A DNA stretch of 64,000 bases from Ophiosphaerella korrae (taxonomy: Eukaryota > Ascomycota > Dothideomycetes > Pleosporales > Phaeosphaeriaceae), in assembly GCA_028456385.1 (NCBI GenBank), contig JALNQF010000073.1, positions 1-64,000 of the forward strand. The letters run 5' to 3'. Of this stretch, positions 1 through 11,041 are shown one piece after another. The notes under the pieces are model-generated. The model searched no databases, was not told the origin of the DNA, and was given only the letters and a program-made list of their open reading frames with translations. Position numbers and translations under genes: made by a program. The first letter of the stretch is position 1. Each line of letters begins with the position of its first letter.

Positions 1-870
1 TTAATATAGACTACTAGACAAGATTATTATAGATAGAGATATAAGATTTATATTAAAACTATAGGGAACGATAATAGCACAATTAGGAATTAAATACGTA
101 ATATCTACTATATACTACTTATAAATAGATAGATAATTAGAAAGAATAAACTAGATAGTAGAATAGTACCTAAGATACTATCTTAACTATAACTAGAATA
201 ATTAGGTATAGTTACTACCTATAGCATAGTTAGTATACAACAGCGCAAAGAATAAGATAATAGAAGTATTACTCTTCTTTATAAACTATAGATTTAACCC
301 TAGTATATATAGAATACTAAGACTAGAGATATCTTAGTCTCTAAAAGGAGAAAACTTTACTAATAGACTTAAAGATATATATAAGTAATTAAGATAAGAT
401 ATAGAATTCTTACATAATTAAATAGTAAAGTACTATAACAAGAAGTATAAAGAAGGACCCTAATTTAGAAAAGGAGAAAAAGTATAGTTAGTATAAAAAA
501 ATATTAAGAGCAAGAGACTAAGTTTAAAATTAGACTACGTTAAGATAAGACTATACAAAATTAAGAAAGAAGTTACGCTAGTTATATTTAAATTAAAGCT
601 ACTAAATAAAATAAGGATATACTTAACCTTCTATATAGCACTACTTAAGATAGTACTATAAAACGTAGAACTACTAGTGTATAAAGTAGATACGTATAGA
701 GAATAAGAAGAATAGGAAGTTAAAGAAATCCTAGTATACTAGTTCTATAATAGCAGGAACTACTACCTAGTAAAATAGATAGGTATAGATAAAAAAGGAC
801 AACTATAGGAAGAAATATAAGAACTAGAAAATAATCTTAACTACTCTAAGAAACTAGAAGACTTCTAAAG
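1..870 (+). mobile_element. RIP-degraded Ty3/gypsy retrotransposon, 3' end of pol
   Basis: The strand reads as the last part of a Ty3/gypsy (chromovirus) polyprotein broken by many TAG/TAA codons. The recognisable part begins near 431 with the integrase C-terminal YYNKKYKEGP block and continues into a chromodomain. Stops fall where Trp or Gln is expected, as RIP (TGG->TAG, CAG->TAG) would give. The 5' part of the element lies outside the window and no LTR could be delimited. The block is extremely rich in TA steps. It is non-functional. Confidence 0.8.
431..867 (+). pseudogene. Integrase C-terminal region plus chromodomain of a gypsy element
   Basis: One frame reads YYNKKYKEGP, then FRKGEK, KNIKSKRLS, KLDYVKI and FYIALLKI, the signature of the Ty3/gypsy integrase C-terminus (usual forms KLDHVKIGPF, HPVFHVSLLEP). 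From about 689 it reads EVKEIL, YYLVK-stop-IG and ELENNLNYSKKLEDF, a chromodomain (usual form YLVKWKGY). In intact relatives the chromodomain directs integration to heterochromatin. Several in-frame stops are present and there is no start codon, so this is a dead copy. Confidence 0.8.
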
Positions 871-2580
871 TTAAAACTCTCTAGAACGCCTAGTAGCGAA
901 CTAAGAAAACTAATATTACTATCGCTAGATAGAGAGGTAATAGGAGCGCCTAACGTAGGACCTACTATAGTAATACTAAATACCTTATCTAAGTCTAGCT
1001 TAGCTTCTAGAGCTACTAACTATACAGCTAATTTCTTATTATTTAGCGCCTTTATCTTACAAAGATAAGAGAGACGAGCTTAATTCTTTACTAGCTTACT
1101 CTACGTAAGCTCCTAGATCTACTTATACTTAGCTTTAGCCTCTATAATTTAAGATAGTAATTTCTCTTAAGCCTAGTTAATAGCTCTCCCTATTATTATT
1201 AAGCCTAGATACAAGAATAAGTATAATAAACATACACTCTATAAAAGAGACACTAGATACGTTATAGAAACTATAAACGTTTGCATAAATATACACCTTA
1301 TAAGCTCTACTATTATTTATAGAAACTATATAAAGAGAGTACTTAGGATTTAACTTAGAAGAGGTATAATAAGAATAAGGAAACATTTTAATACTATTGC
1401 GCAACACGTAATTAGTAAGAAGATATTAATAACGTGTAGAAGAGGTAACTATAAGGAGTAATAAGGAGCTAGAAATTAACGAAGAAAGTAAGATAATAAC
1501 CTTAGCCCTAGGATAGATAAACGAGGACCTACCTAGAAGAGAAGATAGTGTTACGATAGTAACAAGAGAAATATAGATAGAACTAATTAGCCCTATAACT
1601 AAAGGATTAAGTTCTTATAAATACAAAGAATACGAACTTAATTAGGAAACTATATATAATTAGGATACCTAAAGTAATCTATAATCTATAGACTCTTAGC
1701 GTTAATAGATTATAGATTAAGGTAATCTATAATCTATTATTCTTAGTAGTAACAGATTAATAGATTAGGATAAGTATATAGTTAGTAGCGATGCGCATTA
1801 TTAAGATAGTATTAGTAATTTAATTATTAACTACGAGCGATAATACAAAGATAGTTGCGAAACATCTTCTATTATTTATAGCCTATTGTAGATTATAACA
1901 TAAGCTTTTATTATTACCTTATAATCTACTAATACCTATCTAGGCTATTAGGAAGTTAACCCTAGCGAGCTAGTAACAAAAAAAGAGATTAAGTTATAAG
2001 ATCTATAGCTTAAGCTTATTTTATTCTTTATAGTAGAGGTCTAGCTTAGTAACTTTAGAAGTAGTAGTATAAGTTACTCCTATACACTAGTTATCTATAT
2101 TTATTAATATATTACTTATCTTAAGAGTATTTAATATATTAAGACCTTAGAACTAGGTAAGAGTAATAAGGGTAAGTAGGCTTCTATAAGATAGGCAAGG
2201 CTAATAAATAAGTTAGTTACTTAACTTAATTAATAGTTAGCTCTTATTAGAGTATTACAAGGTATATAAGTATTAATAGGTAGATAAAAATCTAATTAAA
2301 GTATTAGTTATAATACTCTATTAGGATAAGAAGTAAAGAAGAGATTAAATATAATAGTCTATAAAGGTCTATTAACGTTCTTATATACTTACTATCTAGC
2401 GTTTATTCTTAAGCGCTTACTCTAGAGTTTTTACTCTAGAGCGCTTATTTTTAAGTATTTACTCTAGAGCGTTTGCTCTAGAGCGTTTACTACTAAATAG
2501 TTACGTGTTCTACTACGCTATATTACCTAGCCTAATTGTGTACGATATAACGGCTTACTTACTACTTAGTATCGTAACAC
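870..2580. other. AT-rich RIP-mutated stretch without readable genes
   Basis: The sequence is very rich in TA and TAG/CTA steps, with no ORF of useful length and no protein motif recognised on either strand. It probably holds the gypsy 3' end and the 5' part of the pogo-like element that becomes readable near 2590. The 76-codon minus-strand ORF at 1177-1407 is a chance ORF of biased composition. Confidence 0.55.
2399..2490. repeat. Short imperfect repeats of CTCTAGAGCG(C/T)TTA
   Basis: Five or so imperfect copies of a roughly 15-20 bp unit containing the palindrome CTCTAGAG lie in tandem, separated by variable ACT-rich spacers. The array sits inside the RIP-degraded block upstream of the pogo-like transposase tail. 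It could be a subterminal repeat of that element; nothing shows a function. Confidence 0.5.
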
Positions 2581-2589
2581 TAGCTTAAT

Positions 2590-3270
2590 TAAGCTAATTA
2601 AGTAATAGCAACTTTTTAGCCCTAAGCGCTTCTAATTAGAGGAAGATTAGGTAGCTAATTAATTACGCTATAGCTAATAGAGACTAGAGAAAGATCTTAA
2701 AGCTTAACTAAACGCCCTACTAACTCTTAATTAGATTAGTACTAGCTAAGTATAAGAACGTAAGACTTAAGGAGGCTCTTATTAACGAGAGGCAGCGTAG
2801 AAAGTAAGGTAAGGCTCTACCTCTAGAGGTAGAGGAAGAGTATTATAGTAAGGTAGTTATCTAGTCTCCTAAGAAGGTAAAGGAGGTATATAATTACTAG
2901 CTCTAATAATAGCTTAAAGTAGAGTAACTACAACGCTAGAAAGCTAAGGCAGCTTACCTACGTAAGGAGAAGAAGCAGGAGAAGCCTAAAGTAGCTAGGG
3001 TAAGGCGTACAGTAAGAGTAGTAGCTTAATTAATAAGGTAGGAGGAGAAGGCTTATAAAGCAACTAATTAAGCTGCCTAAAAGGCAGCTTGTAGAACTTA
3101 ACAACGACTCTAATAAGCTTAAAAAACTACCTAAAAAGGCAAGAGGAGAAGCCTTAAGGTAGCTACTAAGGCAGGCTTAAAAAAGAGAGTAGCTGCGCAG
3201 CCTTAGGATAGTAGTGAGGCCTCTAGTGCTGCAGCAGGCCTACCACCATCTCAATCACGACACGGCTGAG
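2590..3270 (+). pseudogene. Pogo/Fot1-like DDE transposase, C-terminal tail (RIP-degraded)
   Basis: From about 2769 one frame reads KEALINERQRRK-stop-GKALPLE, then EEEYY and SPKKV, and a long Lys/Ala/Glu-rich tail ending near GLPPSQSR. This matches the C-terminus of fungal pogo/Fot1 transposases, whose usual form is ALxNEKKRRKRGKALPL followed by a basic coiled tail. At least a dozen in-frame TAG/TAA codons sit at Gln or Trp positions. The DDE catalytic core is not recognisable, so only the tail survives. RIP intensity falls sharply near 3200, which may mark the element's edge. Confidence 0.75.
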
Positions 3271-3435
3271 CAATCAAGCTGCCAGCAAAGTATAGATAGC
3301 TATATATATCAATCAAGACCTCTAGAACCTAACACTAGAAAATATCGCGATAGTAGTGATCGTACGTGGCTCAATAGCCTCAAATTGAGCTACTGTTTTG
3401 GTGTTGGTGAGCGGGCATTGCGCCGGGCAGCATGG

Positions 3436-3513
3436 TAGCTAGTGGCGCACGTGCGCGATCGCCATCTGAATCTCACGAGTCAGCTCAGCTGGCAGCGTCA
3501 CATCTGACAATTA
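3436..3513 (+). repeat. Fragment of the TGTCRGAT dispersed repeat (3' end)
   Basis: The stretch carries the repeat's end-type sequence: a GCGCACGTGCGCGAT-like palindrome, then CGCCATCTGAATC, a GAGTCAGCTCAGCTG block and CACATCTGACA. It aligns with better copies at 28758-28852 and 40240-40346. Only the end near the CATCTGACA terminus is present. Confidence 0.6.
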
Positions 3514-3565
3514 CGGTGCCTCTTCTTAGTTAGGCCCATGGCATTCTTGGCAAATCCATGGTTAG

Positions 3566-4147
3566 ATGGCATGCAGCCTGATTTTCAGCTTCAGTCATCG
3601 CCCGCTCTTGGATACTCTGCGATTTTCCGCCATGGAACAACTGCAAGAGATCTTCCAACCTCACCGATTCAGAGCCGATGAACATCACGTCGATCTATAC
3701 CATGTGTACGACAACCTCTCTCGCACGCCATATCAACATGGCATTGGCATCGAATGCGAAGATCCTGACAACTATATTATGAATGCCTGGCATGTCATAA
3801 CACCCTCTGCGATGATGAAACATCTGGATTGGCGAAATCGAACTCGAACGCAATTTATATCTTTTTACAACAGCTTAGAAGATGCGGAACGCGAGCAACA
3901 AAGGCGACGCAAGCAGCCATACGTCCGTGATGTTGGTCATCGCACCCCAGGATCAGTCCGCATAGCGCATGTGCGGCTTTTACGGAACACAAACGTTTGG
4001 GCTTTCTCACGTGCAGAGATGCTCAGCATGATGGGAATATTTAGTGATCAGGCGCGACTGCAAACATTTAGATCCTCTGCGCCTAGCGAGTGGTTTGTGT
4101 GGGGAGTCGTTCCTGATGAGTTTGTGCAGAACAGACATTTACTCTGA
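3566..4147 (+). CDS. DUF7587-like fungal protein
   Basis: The ORF encodes 193 aa from ATG; an internal Met at residue 23 is an alternative start. The core resembles the fungal DUF7587 family: DLYHVYDNLSRTPY (about residues 43-56), HLDWRNRTRTQFISFYNS (about 88-105), an Arg-rich helix (EREQQRRRKQ) and VRIAHVRLLRNTNVWAF. The biochemical role of the family is not known to me. The end is uncertain because the frame closes at NRHLL while a +1 frame continues with coding-like residues (ESIAIASKCELLAWSPGDL), so a missed intron or a frameshift is possible. The neighbours are repeat fragments. Confidence 0.55.
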   Translation: MACSLIFSFSHRPLLDTLRFSAMEQLQEIFQPHRFRADEHHVDLYHVYDNLSRTPYQHGIGIECEDPDNYIMNAWHVITPSAMMKHLDWRNRTRTQFISFYNSLEDAEREQQRRRKQPYVRDVGHRTPGSVRIAHVRLLRNTNVWAFSRAEMLSMMGIFSDQARLQTFRSSAPSEWFVWGVVPDEFVQNRHLL

Positions 4148-4149
4148 AA

Positions 4150-4745
4150 GCATTGCGATTGCGTCAAAATGCGAGCTCTTAGCATGGTCACCAGGTGATC
4201 TTAAGGAAGCGGTGGCGGACCATGGCTGTCAAATCATGGCGGCAATCTCCGAAAAACAGTCGAGCTATGCGCGAGGGCGGAAGCCGATCCTTCATCCCAC
4301 TGTATGGCTTGTGGTGGCTTGTGGTGGCTTGTGGTAGTTTGGATTGGTCAAGAACCTGGCGTTCCCGTCGACAGAGCCGGACCGTGCCGCACTCTTCGTC
4401 GAGTTCGCTACCGAGGCACAGCGCCACGTCAACCGCCTGACGTGCTGCGCCATCGAGAACGGCGTGGGGCTCGAGATCGTCATGAGAATCGGATCCACGA
4501 CGGACATGACGGCAAAAGTAGATCTAGCGGGCACAATAGGCGCTCAGCATTGCCAATTCTACTGGAGCGTCAACGAGGAGGTCAACCTTAGCTGAGAAAT
4601 CGTTGGACGGGGAAACGGGGCCCAGTTCGAGAGAGACAGCGCGGAAGCCTTGTTTAAGCCCGCAGGGTTTATGCTATACCTTTTTTTCATAGAACTTTAA
4701 TTTTCATTCCACGTTGGCGGCTAGACCCTATGTCGATGTTTTATG
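4150..4745 (+). other. Coding-like remnant with a short tandem repeat
   Basis: Downstream of the DUF7587-like ORF, frames without an ATG (for example 4344-4595) look weakly coding but match nothing I recognise. At about 4303-4337 the 10-bp unit GTGGCTTGTG is repeated three times. The stretch may be the decayed 3' part of the upstream gene. Confidence 0.35.
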
Positions 4746-4812
4746 TGCTTGTAGCCACCGCCATCTCAATCGTCATCTGGATCGACTCATGAGCTAACCA
4801 GCTCACCTGACA
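4746..4812 (+). repeat. Fragment of the TGTCRGAT dispersed repeat (3' end)
   Basis: The order CGCCATCTCAATCGTCATCT, GGATCGACTCATGAGCTA, CAGCTCACCTGACA matches the terminal part of the repeat family, with the same orientation as the fragment at 3436-3513. Two same-orientation fragments therefore bracket the DUF7587-like ORF. Confidence 0.6.
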
Positions 4813-4815
4813 ATA

Positions 4816-5607
4816 CTACCATTCCCTTATGCTATCCCGTCCTTGCGTTTCAAGCCATGTTCGAAGTTTGCCTATAGCAAAATCATCGTGATCCTGCGCT
4901 GAATGGGCGAAATCTTTATCAATCCATTCGGTTGTACCGGCGGTGATGAGCTCGCAGCCAAAAGGTTGGCAGGAACCAAAATCAATGATGAAAGGCGTAT
5001 CGTATTCGTCGACCATTATATTCATAGGCGTGAGGTCGTTGTGGGCTAGCCTAAGCGAGTGAAGATGGCTGACTGCTGAAGTGATCTTGCTCATGCATGT
5101 CTTGGTATTGAGATGACGTATACCGTCCTTAAGCCGCTGCTTCAGGGTTATAGGGTGTCGATCTAAGACGATGCCGACAATACGACCGCGTTTGATTAAG
5201 CAGCTATGATAATGGATGACGTTTGGATGTGGGTTATGTCGGAGGAGTTCCATTATCTTGACTTCCTGCAAAATAAGCTTTGGTAATAGTCCTGTCCCAA
5301 TAAAAACCGTGTGTAGCTTTGGGCCTTTTAAAAAAACGTTGCTGTCTATTGGTATTGTAGAGGTTGTGATATTCCTGGGCGCCTTGGGGTATACGTCTTC
5401 ATCTGGAAGAAGCTCTAAGCTTTCCTTGATATCCTTCGAGGTCAAGTCGTGCTTTCTGAGCTTGGATCGGGCAAAGTAGGCAGTGAAATCATTACTAATA
5501 AATCCAAAAGATGAGTATAATAATATTGGATTGCCGTGTTCGTCGTCTTCCTCGGAGAAAGCTTCATAAAGTGGGGATAGATCTCGAGCGGATTCTATTC
5601 GTAGCAC
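4816..5607 (-). CDS. Protein-kinase-like protein with HND in place of HRD
   Basis: The open frame encodes 263 aa. Kinase landmarks: an alpha-C-like QEVKIMELL with a following HPNVIHYHSC (about 113-135), catalytic-loop sequence HNDLTPMNIM (about 189-198) and DFGS near 209. HND for HRD occurs in small fungal kinase-like families. I see no clear Gly-rich loop or VAIK lysine, so activity is doubtful. No ATG opens the frame: an in-frame TGA lies just upstream of a GTG, and a plausible acceptor (GTAAAG) precedes it. Either a 5' exon is missing from this model or the gene has lost its start. Confidence 0.55.
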   Translation of the reverse strand: MLRIESARDLSPLYEAFSEEDDEHGNPILLYSSFGFISNDFTAYFARSKLRKHDLTSKDIKESLELLPDEDVYPKAPRNITTSTIPIDSNVFLKGPKLHTVFIGTGLLPKLILQEVKIMELLRHNPHPNVIHYHSCLIKRGRIVGIVLDRHPITLKQRLKDGIRHLNTKTCMSKITSAVSHLHSLRLAHNDLTPMNIMVDEYDTPFIIDFGSCQPFGCELITAGTTEWIDKDFAHSAQDHDDFAIGKLRTWLETQGRDSIREW

Positions 5608-5639
5608 AGCTTTACTTCAATGTGGTAGGGCGTAGTAGT

Positions 5640-7340
5640 AGTGTATGAGAGGTATAACGAAATCGAACTAGATAGAAGCCAACGTTACGACACATTAAAA
5701 GCACGATGCGATGATTGTACCAGGCTCCCTACAGACTTTAGACCTCTCCACAATAAATGTATCCATTTGCGCAAGCTTAGAAGCATGTGTATCTTACGCG
5801 GGGACCTAAAGTGGTTTCGCTTTGAGGCGCAATGACCCTGCAGGTTGTAGACGTGCGAGGTCGCTGGTAGGACCGTATGAGCTACTTGGGGCCAGCCGAG
5901 GTAGCGATGGGCGTGGCAATCTTGCATGAATTTGAGCACCACAACAGGCGCAAGGCTGATATAAGCCCACTACACTACTGTAAGACTCTTTAGACCAGGC
6001 AACACCTGTTACAAGCGTAGTAAAAAACAAGAGCTTCTGAGCGTTGCGATAAGAAGGTAACGTTATTGTGCACGCGAAGAAGGCCTCCTGTAACTTTCAC
6101 ATAAAGGCAGTAACGCCAACGTAATTTTCTTCTAGAAGAAGTCTGACATGTCTATAGATGGTTGTAGTATCTTTGTTATCAGAGCTCTAGCAAGTACCAA
6201 TGTTTGCGAAGGAAGCGAGTTGTTCAAAGTCAAAGTACTCCTCATTTGTCCCAGCACCCAGGGAGGGACGTTACGCTTGCCGTGTCGACTCGAGTGAGGG
6301 TACAGAGACGTGACTTAATGCTTTGCATTTTCTCGCGCACCTCGGTCTTTGCGAAGATCGGTTCGGTAGGGAAATTTTACGCCATGTGTGCTTCTCTGGC
6401 TCCATATTTCCACGGTATTATTGACTTCTTTCTCCAGCCCTGGGCGTTGAAATCTATTCGTTGAAAAGGTAGGCCTATCCAATGTCTTGAAAGCAGCCAC
6501 TGAAGGGCTGCAACTATTGTCTGGAACGCCGTAGTCGAAAATTATCCAAACGCGTCCTGCTATTCTCGTTATGAGGTGCCGCACTAGCCCGCTGTCTATA
6601 TCCTTTTTAGCAAGACCGAGCGTTCGTGTGGAGAATGCACAAATCAGCTCCGCGTCAGCCTGGGCAGTGTCCGACCGATAAGTGTGAAGAAGAGCTAGGT
6701 GGATGATGATAAGAATGCAGATCGGAGGTAATATCGACACTGATGCTGGAGGCTGTTCCATTGAAGCCAGGGTGAGAGCCATAAGTCCATTTGACGACGT
6801 CTTGCGAATCTGGAGTGGGGTAAGCGCAGTCGGGGCATTTCCCGGGCCGATCTGGAGTTCCTCTGGCCACACCCTTGAAAATAGTAGGTATAGACGTTAC
6901 ACATGAAATGCGTTGGTATTAAGATAATAAAGACCAGCTGGCTAACGCTCTTTATTGATGCTTCTATTATCTTCCATCCTTGCCATATGCAAGCTCTAGC
7001 AACTGTAGTATTGTGTAGTGCGCCGCGTTGGATTTTGGACGCACACGGAGCCAAACTAGAAACCTATTACTATTGAAAAGTTACGCGCGATAGAACTTAG
7101 CTAATCCCCGGCCGACACGCGGCCTAGAGAACTGTACGCTTCACTCATTCCTACTTCGCTCGCATCACATTATATTACTTTACTTCACTTACTTCACTTC
7201 ATCCTATTTTTCGCATCGGACAAGATGCGGCCTGATTATCTCTAATCTTCTGATGCGCAAGTCGATATTGTCTTTCTTTGGATCTACGAGAAAGTTATAC
7301 AATTGAAAGGGAATAATATAGCATACGGCGATCGAAATAT
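5640..7340. other. No supported gene
   Basis: Several short ORFs occur on both strands; the longest is 185 codons on the minus strand at 6315-6872. None shows a recognisable domain. The minus-strand frame at 6315-6872 has a hydrophobic stretch (PPICILIIIHLALL) but no clear start context. The stretch near 7135-7205 is a low-complexity ACTTCACTT-rich tract. Confidence 0.4.
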
Positions 7341-7365
7341 CTTAAAGAGTCGACTGTAGATTATT

Positions 7366-8044
7366 TGGCGGGAGGTTGGTGAGACGCAATCTGACCCAGC
7401 TGCAACGGCATGGCGAAAGAACCGCGCCCGTGAAGTATACACTGAAATTCAAAAAGCGAGCGAGCATCTCATTCTTACTGTGGTACTGGCCATGACACCA
7501 ACAGAATGCGCCAAGAAGAGTATGAACAAAGTCCTCGACCATCTTCTTCGCATTGAAAACTACGAACCATTTCATCTGAACTTGAGCCTAGCCGATAAGA
7601 ATTTTTTTGAGACTACCGCCGTAGAGCAAGGTCTCTCTGGAGACAGTGGGTACTTGAATTTTATGCAGGCCTTATTCCCTCAAAGTCAGCAGTCCGCTTT
7701 CACAAGTAATATGACGCTGGCTCCAAACAGGTGAAGACGCCCATCGTAAGTAGCCCTACTGGCCTGGCCTGCACACACTGCTAATATCCGATACCGCAGA
7801 GATTCAGTTTGCATACCCGAGCGTACCCCTAGACAAAATCGACATAATGTTCCAGATAATGCGCAAAGGAATCGAAACAAGCCAGCTATGGATGGAGGAG
7901 AGACAGCGAGGAGAAAGTGTATCAGGTTTCGGAACTGCACTAATACCCACCGGCGATAAAGACTGCTGCTTCACGATAAATGTCGGTCGCGAAGATATGA
8001 TGGAGGGACTGCGTCGGCTTCAAGTTACCCAACTCAAGCGCTAG
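7366..8044 (+). pseudogene. Unidentified fungal gene, probably broken
   Basis: A coding-like frame opens after a TAG near 7363 and runs through WREVGETQSDPAATAWRKNR and the 84-residue stretch 7480-7734. It is followed by a well-formed intron (GTAAGT at 7757, GCTAAT branch, CGCAG end) and a second frame ending 8044 (FAYPSVPLDKID, then MFQIMRKGIETSQLW). The frame before the donor does not connect with the frame of 7480-7734, because a TGA intervenes, so a frameshift or another intron must lie near 7700-7735. No ATG opens the first part. I recognise no domain. Confidence 0.35.
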
Positions 8045-9034
8045 TGAACTTAATTTCAGGGTTTCTGAGCACTTCGCAAGAATGCCATGGAGGAACGTCA
8101 AACGACTCTTCCGTTTCAGAGGCCCATCCTTCGTTGGTAATCGTGACCCAGTTGTTTTTCCGAAGCCGGAAAGGGGTTGTTGTATCGCAAAGGTATGTTG
8201 GGTGGCGCCGCAGAAGGATATTTTGCCTTCACCTTGGAGGAGTTTCGCGTTTCGAGAGGTGAACAGCGGAAAGAAGAATAAATACGTGAAACTCAGGTTT
8301 CAAAAGCTCAGCCTGGGAAACTGCATCAGAACACGTCAACATTCAACTGAATGACTGAGCCGAAACTTTCCGAGCTAGAGCACGGCAGCCAAATGGAACC
8401 AGGCCAGGGGATTTTGCTAGACCTATTTCATCTCACTCATTTCATCTCACCCTTACGGCGCCGTTCTCACATCCCCCACGAATAGTGAACCGACGATCCA
8501 GATGCAGGCTGCGAACACGTCTAAGGACGTCCAGCAGGCTTACCTCGATCGAGCTTTCCAGCGCATTAGATCAGTATCAATATGCACAACTCGGCGTCTT
8601 CCTGGACCAAGTCCCATATGAATGTGCTAGGTCAGAGCGAACATCTGCAGCACAGTTGAATCTATTGAGAAGTATAAGAATGGGTAGGTCTTTGTCGAGA
8701 AAGGGCATCAATTGCCCGTTGTCGTACTTTCACCACAAGTCAAAGCTTTACAAACGTGTCCGCCGCGTTCACACTGATGACTCGTCTGACAAATACCCCT
8801 CCTAGTAGCCCCGATCTGGTACATTGGCTAGGAAGCGGCCGTGTTGCGTATGGCGCAGAAATTCGCTGACGCCGAGCCTGACGTGAATCGTGTGAGTGCA
8901 AGTCGTTACGTCGTGTTTTTCTTCTTAGAGTTGCTGGACCCAGCGTTGCTCGTGGTGTCTGGGGTGATTGGGTGGACGTTTTGGATGGCTATTCGGTGTT
9001 ATTCCTTCATCGGCAAAGCTGTGTAATCTTCAAG
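8045..9034. other. No supported gene
   Basis: Short ORFs only, including 106 codons at 8485-8805 with a GTG rather than ATG at its front. No domain, splice structure or repeat was recognised. Confidence 0.4.
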
Positions 9035-10396
9035 TTATTGGGAAGAAGAGGCTACATGGTGGTCAGAGACATGGAAGTTTAAATCAGCCGGTAGCATGTC
9101 GATAGCAGAGCACATTCTTTCAAAGTACTTGGGAAGCCACAAGTCGTAAATATTCCTGACGAACCTGTAGGCTTTCCACCTCTGATCTCCTTCGCCAGAT
9201 GGCGCAAAAATAAACTTTGAGATCAAATGCCGGTAAAGCTTAACGCCCCTTCCTCCTCTACCAATAACGATATAGTGGCCCCAAATTCTCACGTCCTCGT
9301 CGTTGTGAGATATTGAAAAGCTATTAATCTCCCGATTCAGTTTATTTTCTCGGTTGACTAGCTGGAAAAGTGAATACAAACCGGTCAAGGTGATTGACTG
9401 AGTGTAAGTATTCTGTCGGTCAGCAACATCAAGTTCGCCGTCTCCGCACTTCACCTCGCTAGTAAGAAATGGAAAATACATTTGGTACGTGGCTGCAAAG
9501 AAAGAGGAGTCAGTAATAAGGTTGCCAAGAAAAGTTTGAAGCTTTTGCAACTGTTCAGGATTGAAGGCATCTCTATCGAAGCTAAGTCCAAAATCTGGCT
9601 GCGGTCGAGGTTCAGAACGAGAAGCAGAACTAGGTAGATTGATAAAAGGGATGGAATTGGACCAGCATGCATTGGTAGTCTCTCGGAGAATGGCGAGGTG
9701 TTTGGCCCCCTTGTCAGCCAGTATCTCAGCTGACGGAACAATGAGCTGGGAAATATCGCGGACCACTTTTGTCTCGTTCTCGCCTTTGATCCTTTTACAC
9801 GTTTTCTTGAACAATTCATGGTTGGAGAAAAGAGTATCTTGAGGCGCTGGTTGTGGTTCTGTCAGGAGCTGCTGGCAAAGTTTTTCGCTTTCTGCTGTAA
9901 TGCCGAGTTCGTAATCATCCATAAAGCTGCCGCACTCCTTTAGTTGACGTTGAAACAGCGGATGCCTATACGGAGCACACTTCTGATCCCGCGACATGCT
10001 GCTTATCGCCTGTGTCAGGGTTGTTGTTTCCGAGGCCAAGGAGGCGTTTGAGCGTTTGCGGCTCAGCCATCGCTTTCTTGCACGCGCATGATCGCCAAGC
10101 TCACGAAAACGATGCATTCCCTCTTGTTCTTCTGACGGCCAGGCTCCGGTCTCTCTCCAGTAGTCAACTCGAGCCTCACTGAGTGTCTTCCACCTGGGCA
10201 GCTCGTCAACTGATGCTCGTACTCTTTTTGGAAACGGCTCGAGCGGAGGAAGGGCGGGTGAAGCTTGGTCTTCTCGAAGTCGCTTTGGCGCCTTCGCCTG
10301 CTGAACGGAGCCAGGCGTTGTCTGAGTGCCAGCGCGCCGTGTAGACTGTTGGCGCGTATTGTTCTTGGCGGGGGCGGAATCAGGTCGCGGGGCCAT
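9035..10396 (-). CDS. DUF7924-type protein with PD-(D/E)XK nuclease-like core
   Basis: The first ATG of the long open frame is at 10396 and gives 453 aa, starting MAPRPDSAPAKN. The frame upstream lacks an ATG. The N-terminal 100 residues are basic and disordered (QQAKAPKRLRED). The C-terminal domain carries PQPDFGLSFDRDAF and YFPFLTSEVKCGDGELDVAD, followed by YSLFQLVNRE and IWGHYIVI. This is the arrangement of the fungal DUF7924 family. The Asp plus E-V-K pair looks like a PD-(D/E)XK nuclease active site, so DNA cleavage or binding is a possible but unproven role. The frame is intact. Related but broken genes lie at 40.4-41.3 kb and 44.3-45.0 kb. Confidence 0.7.
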   Translation of the reverse strand: MAPRPDSAPAKNNTRQQSTRRAGTQTTPGSVQQAKAPKRLREDQASPALPPLEPFPKRVRASVDELPRWKTLSEARVDYWRETGAWPSEEQEGMHRFRELGDHARARKRWLSRKRSNASLASETTTLTQAISSMSRDQKCAPYRHPLFQRQLKECGSFMDDYELGITAESEKLCQQLLTEPQPAPQDTLFSNHELFKKTCKRIKGENETKVVRDISQLIVPSAEILADKGAKHLAILRETTNACWSNSIPFINLPSSASRSEPRPQPDFGLSFDRDAFNPEQLQKLQTFLGNLITDSSFFAATYQMYFPFLTSEVKCGDGELDVADRQNTYTQSITLTGLYSLFQLVNRENKLNREINSFSISHNDEDVRIWGHYIVIGRGGRGVKLYRHLISKFIFAPSGEGDQRWKAYRFVRNIYDLWLPKYFERMCSAIDMLPADLNFHVSDHHVASSSQ

Positions 10397-10689
10397 GGGC
10401 GTGGAAGGGGGGAGGCGTAACGACGCGCGGCGCAGCGCTGGATATATAACGACGGGATGATGGAAGGATGGACGCAGGAGCGTCAGCACGAAGAGAGTTT
10501 GGCGACAAGGTTTGGTGCTCCAGGCTTGGCGCTGGCGAGGCGGCTGGCAGTCTGAAACGAGCCAGCTCGGCAACTGCTGCTGGTGGTGGTGTTGCGAAAT
10601 TGAATGCTGTAAGCGTCGACATGGAGACGAGAGTGCATCCAAGACGGTGTTGCACGAGTAGGAGAGTCGGGACAACGCGTTTTGCTTGC

Positions 10690-11041
10690 CGCGTTTTGCA
10701 CCAATCCTAATTGAGAAAGCAGCGCTAACTAGACCTCAAATACACTAGTGTATACACGCTCTCGGTCGACCGAAATAGGTCCCCGCTCCATGCCCACCTG
10801 GGAGACAAAGCCCAAGCCCGAAGCGATTGGGCGACATAGGCCGACTATTGTTCACATCTACTGATTGGGAGAGATTGAAATCGTGAATCCCGCTCAGCAT
10901 AGAACCTTTCGGCAACCGTCTACTTTTTTGGCAAGGACATTGTATTAAGAAGGCCAATTTACTAACAATACATCGACGTTCATCATCCAACTTACTGTTC
11001 TCAAATCTTTAGTCATAACTCAAAACGCCCCAGCCTTTGTA
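10690..11041. other. Divergent intergenic region
   Basis: This stretch separates the minus-strand DUF7924-type gene from the plus-strand small ORF and presumably carries promoters for both. No specific site was recognised. Confidence 0.35.

Noticed and set aside
10397..10675. N-terminal extension of the DUF7924-type protein
   Set aside because: The open frame has no ATG before 10396; TTG is not a credible start here.
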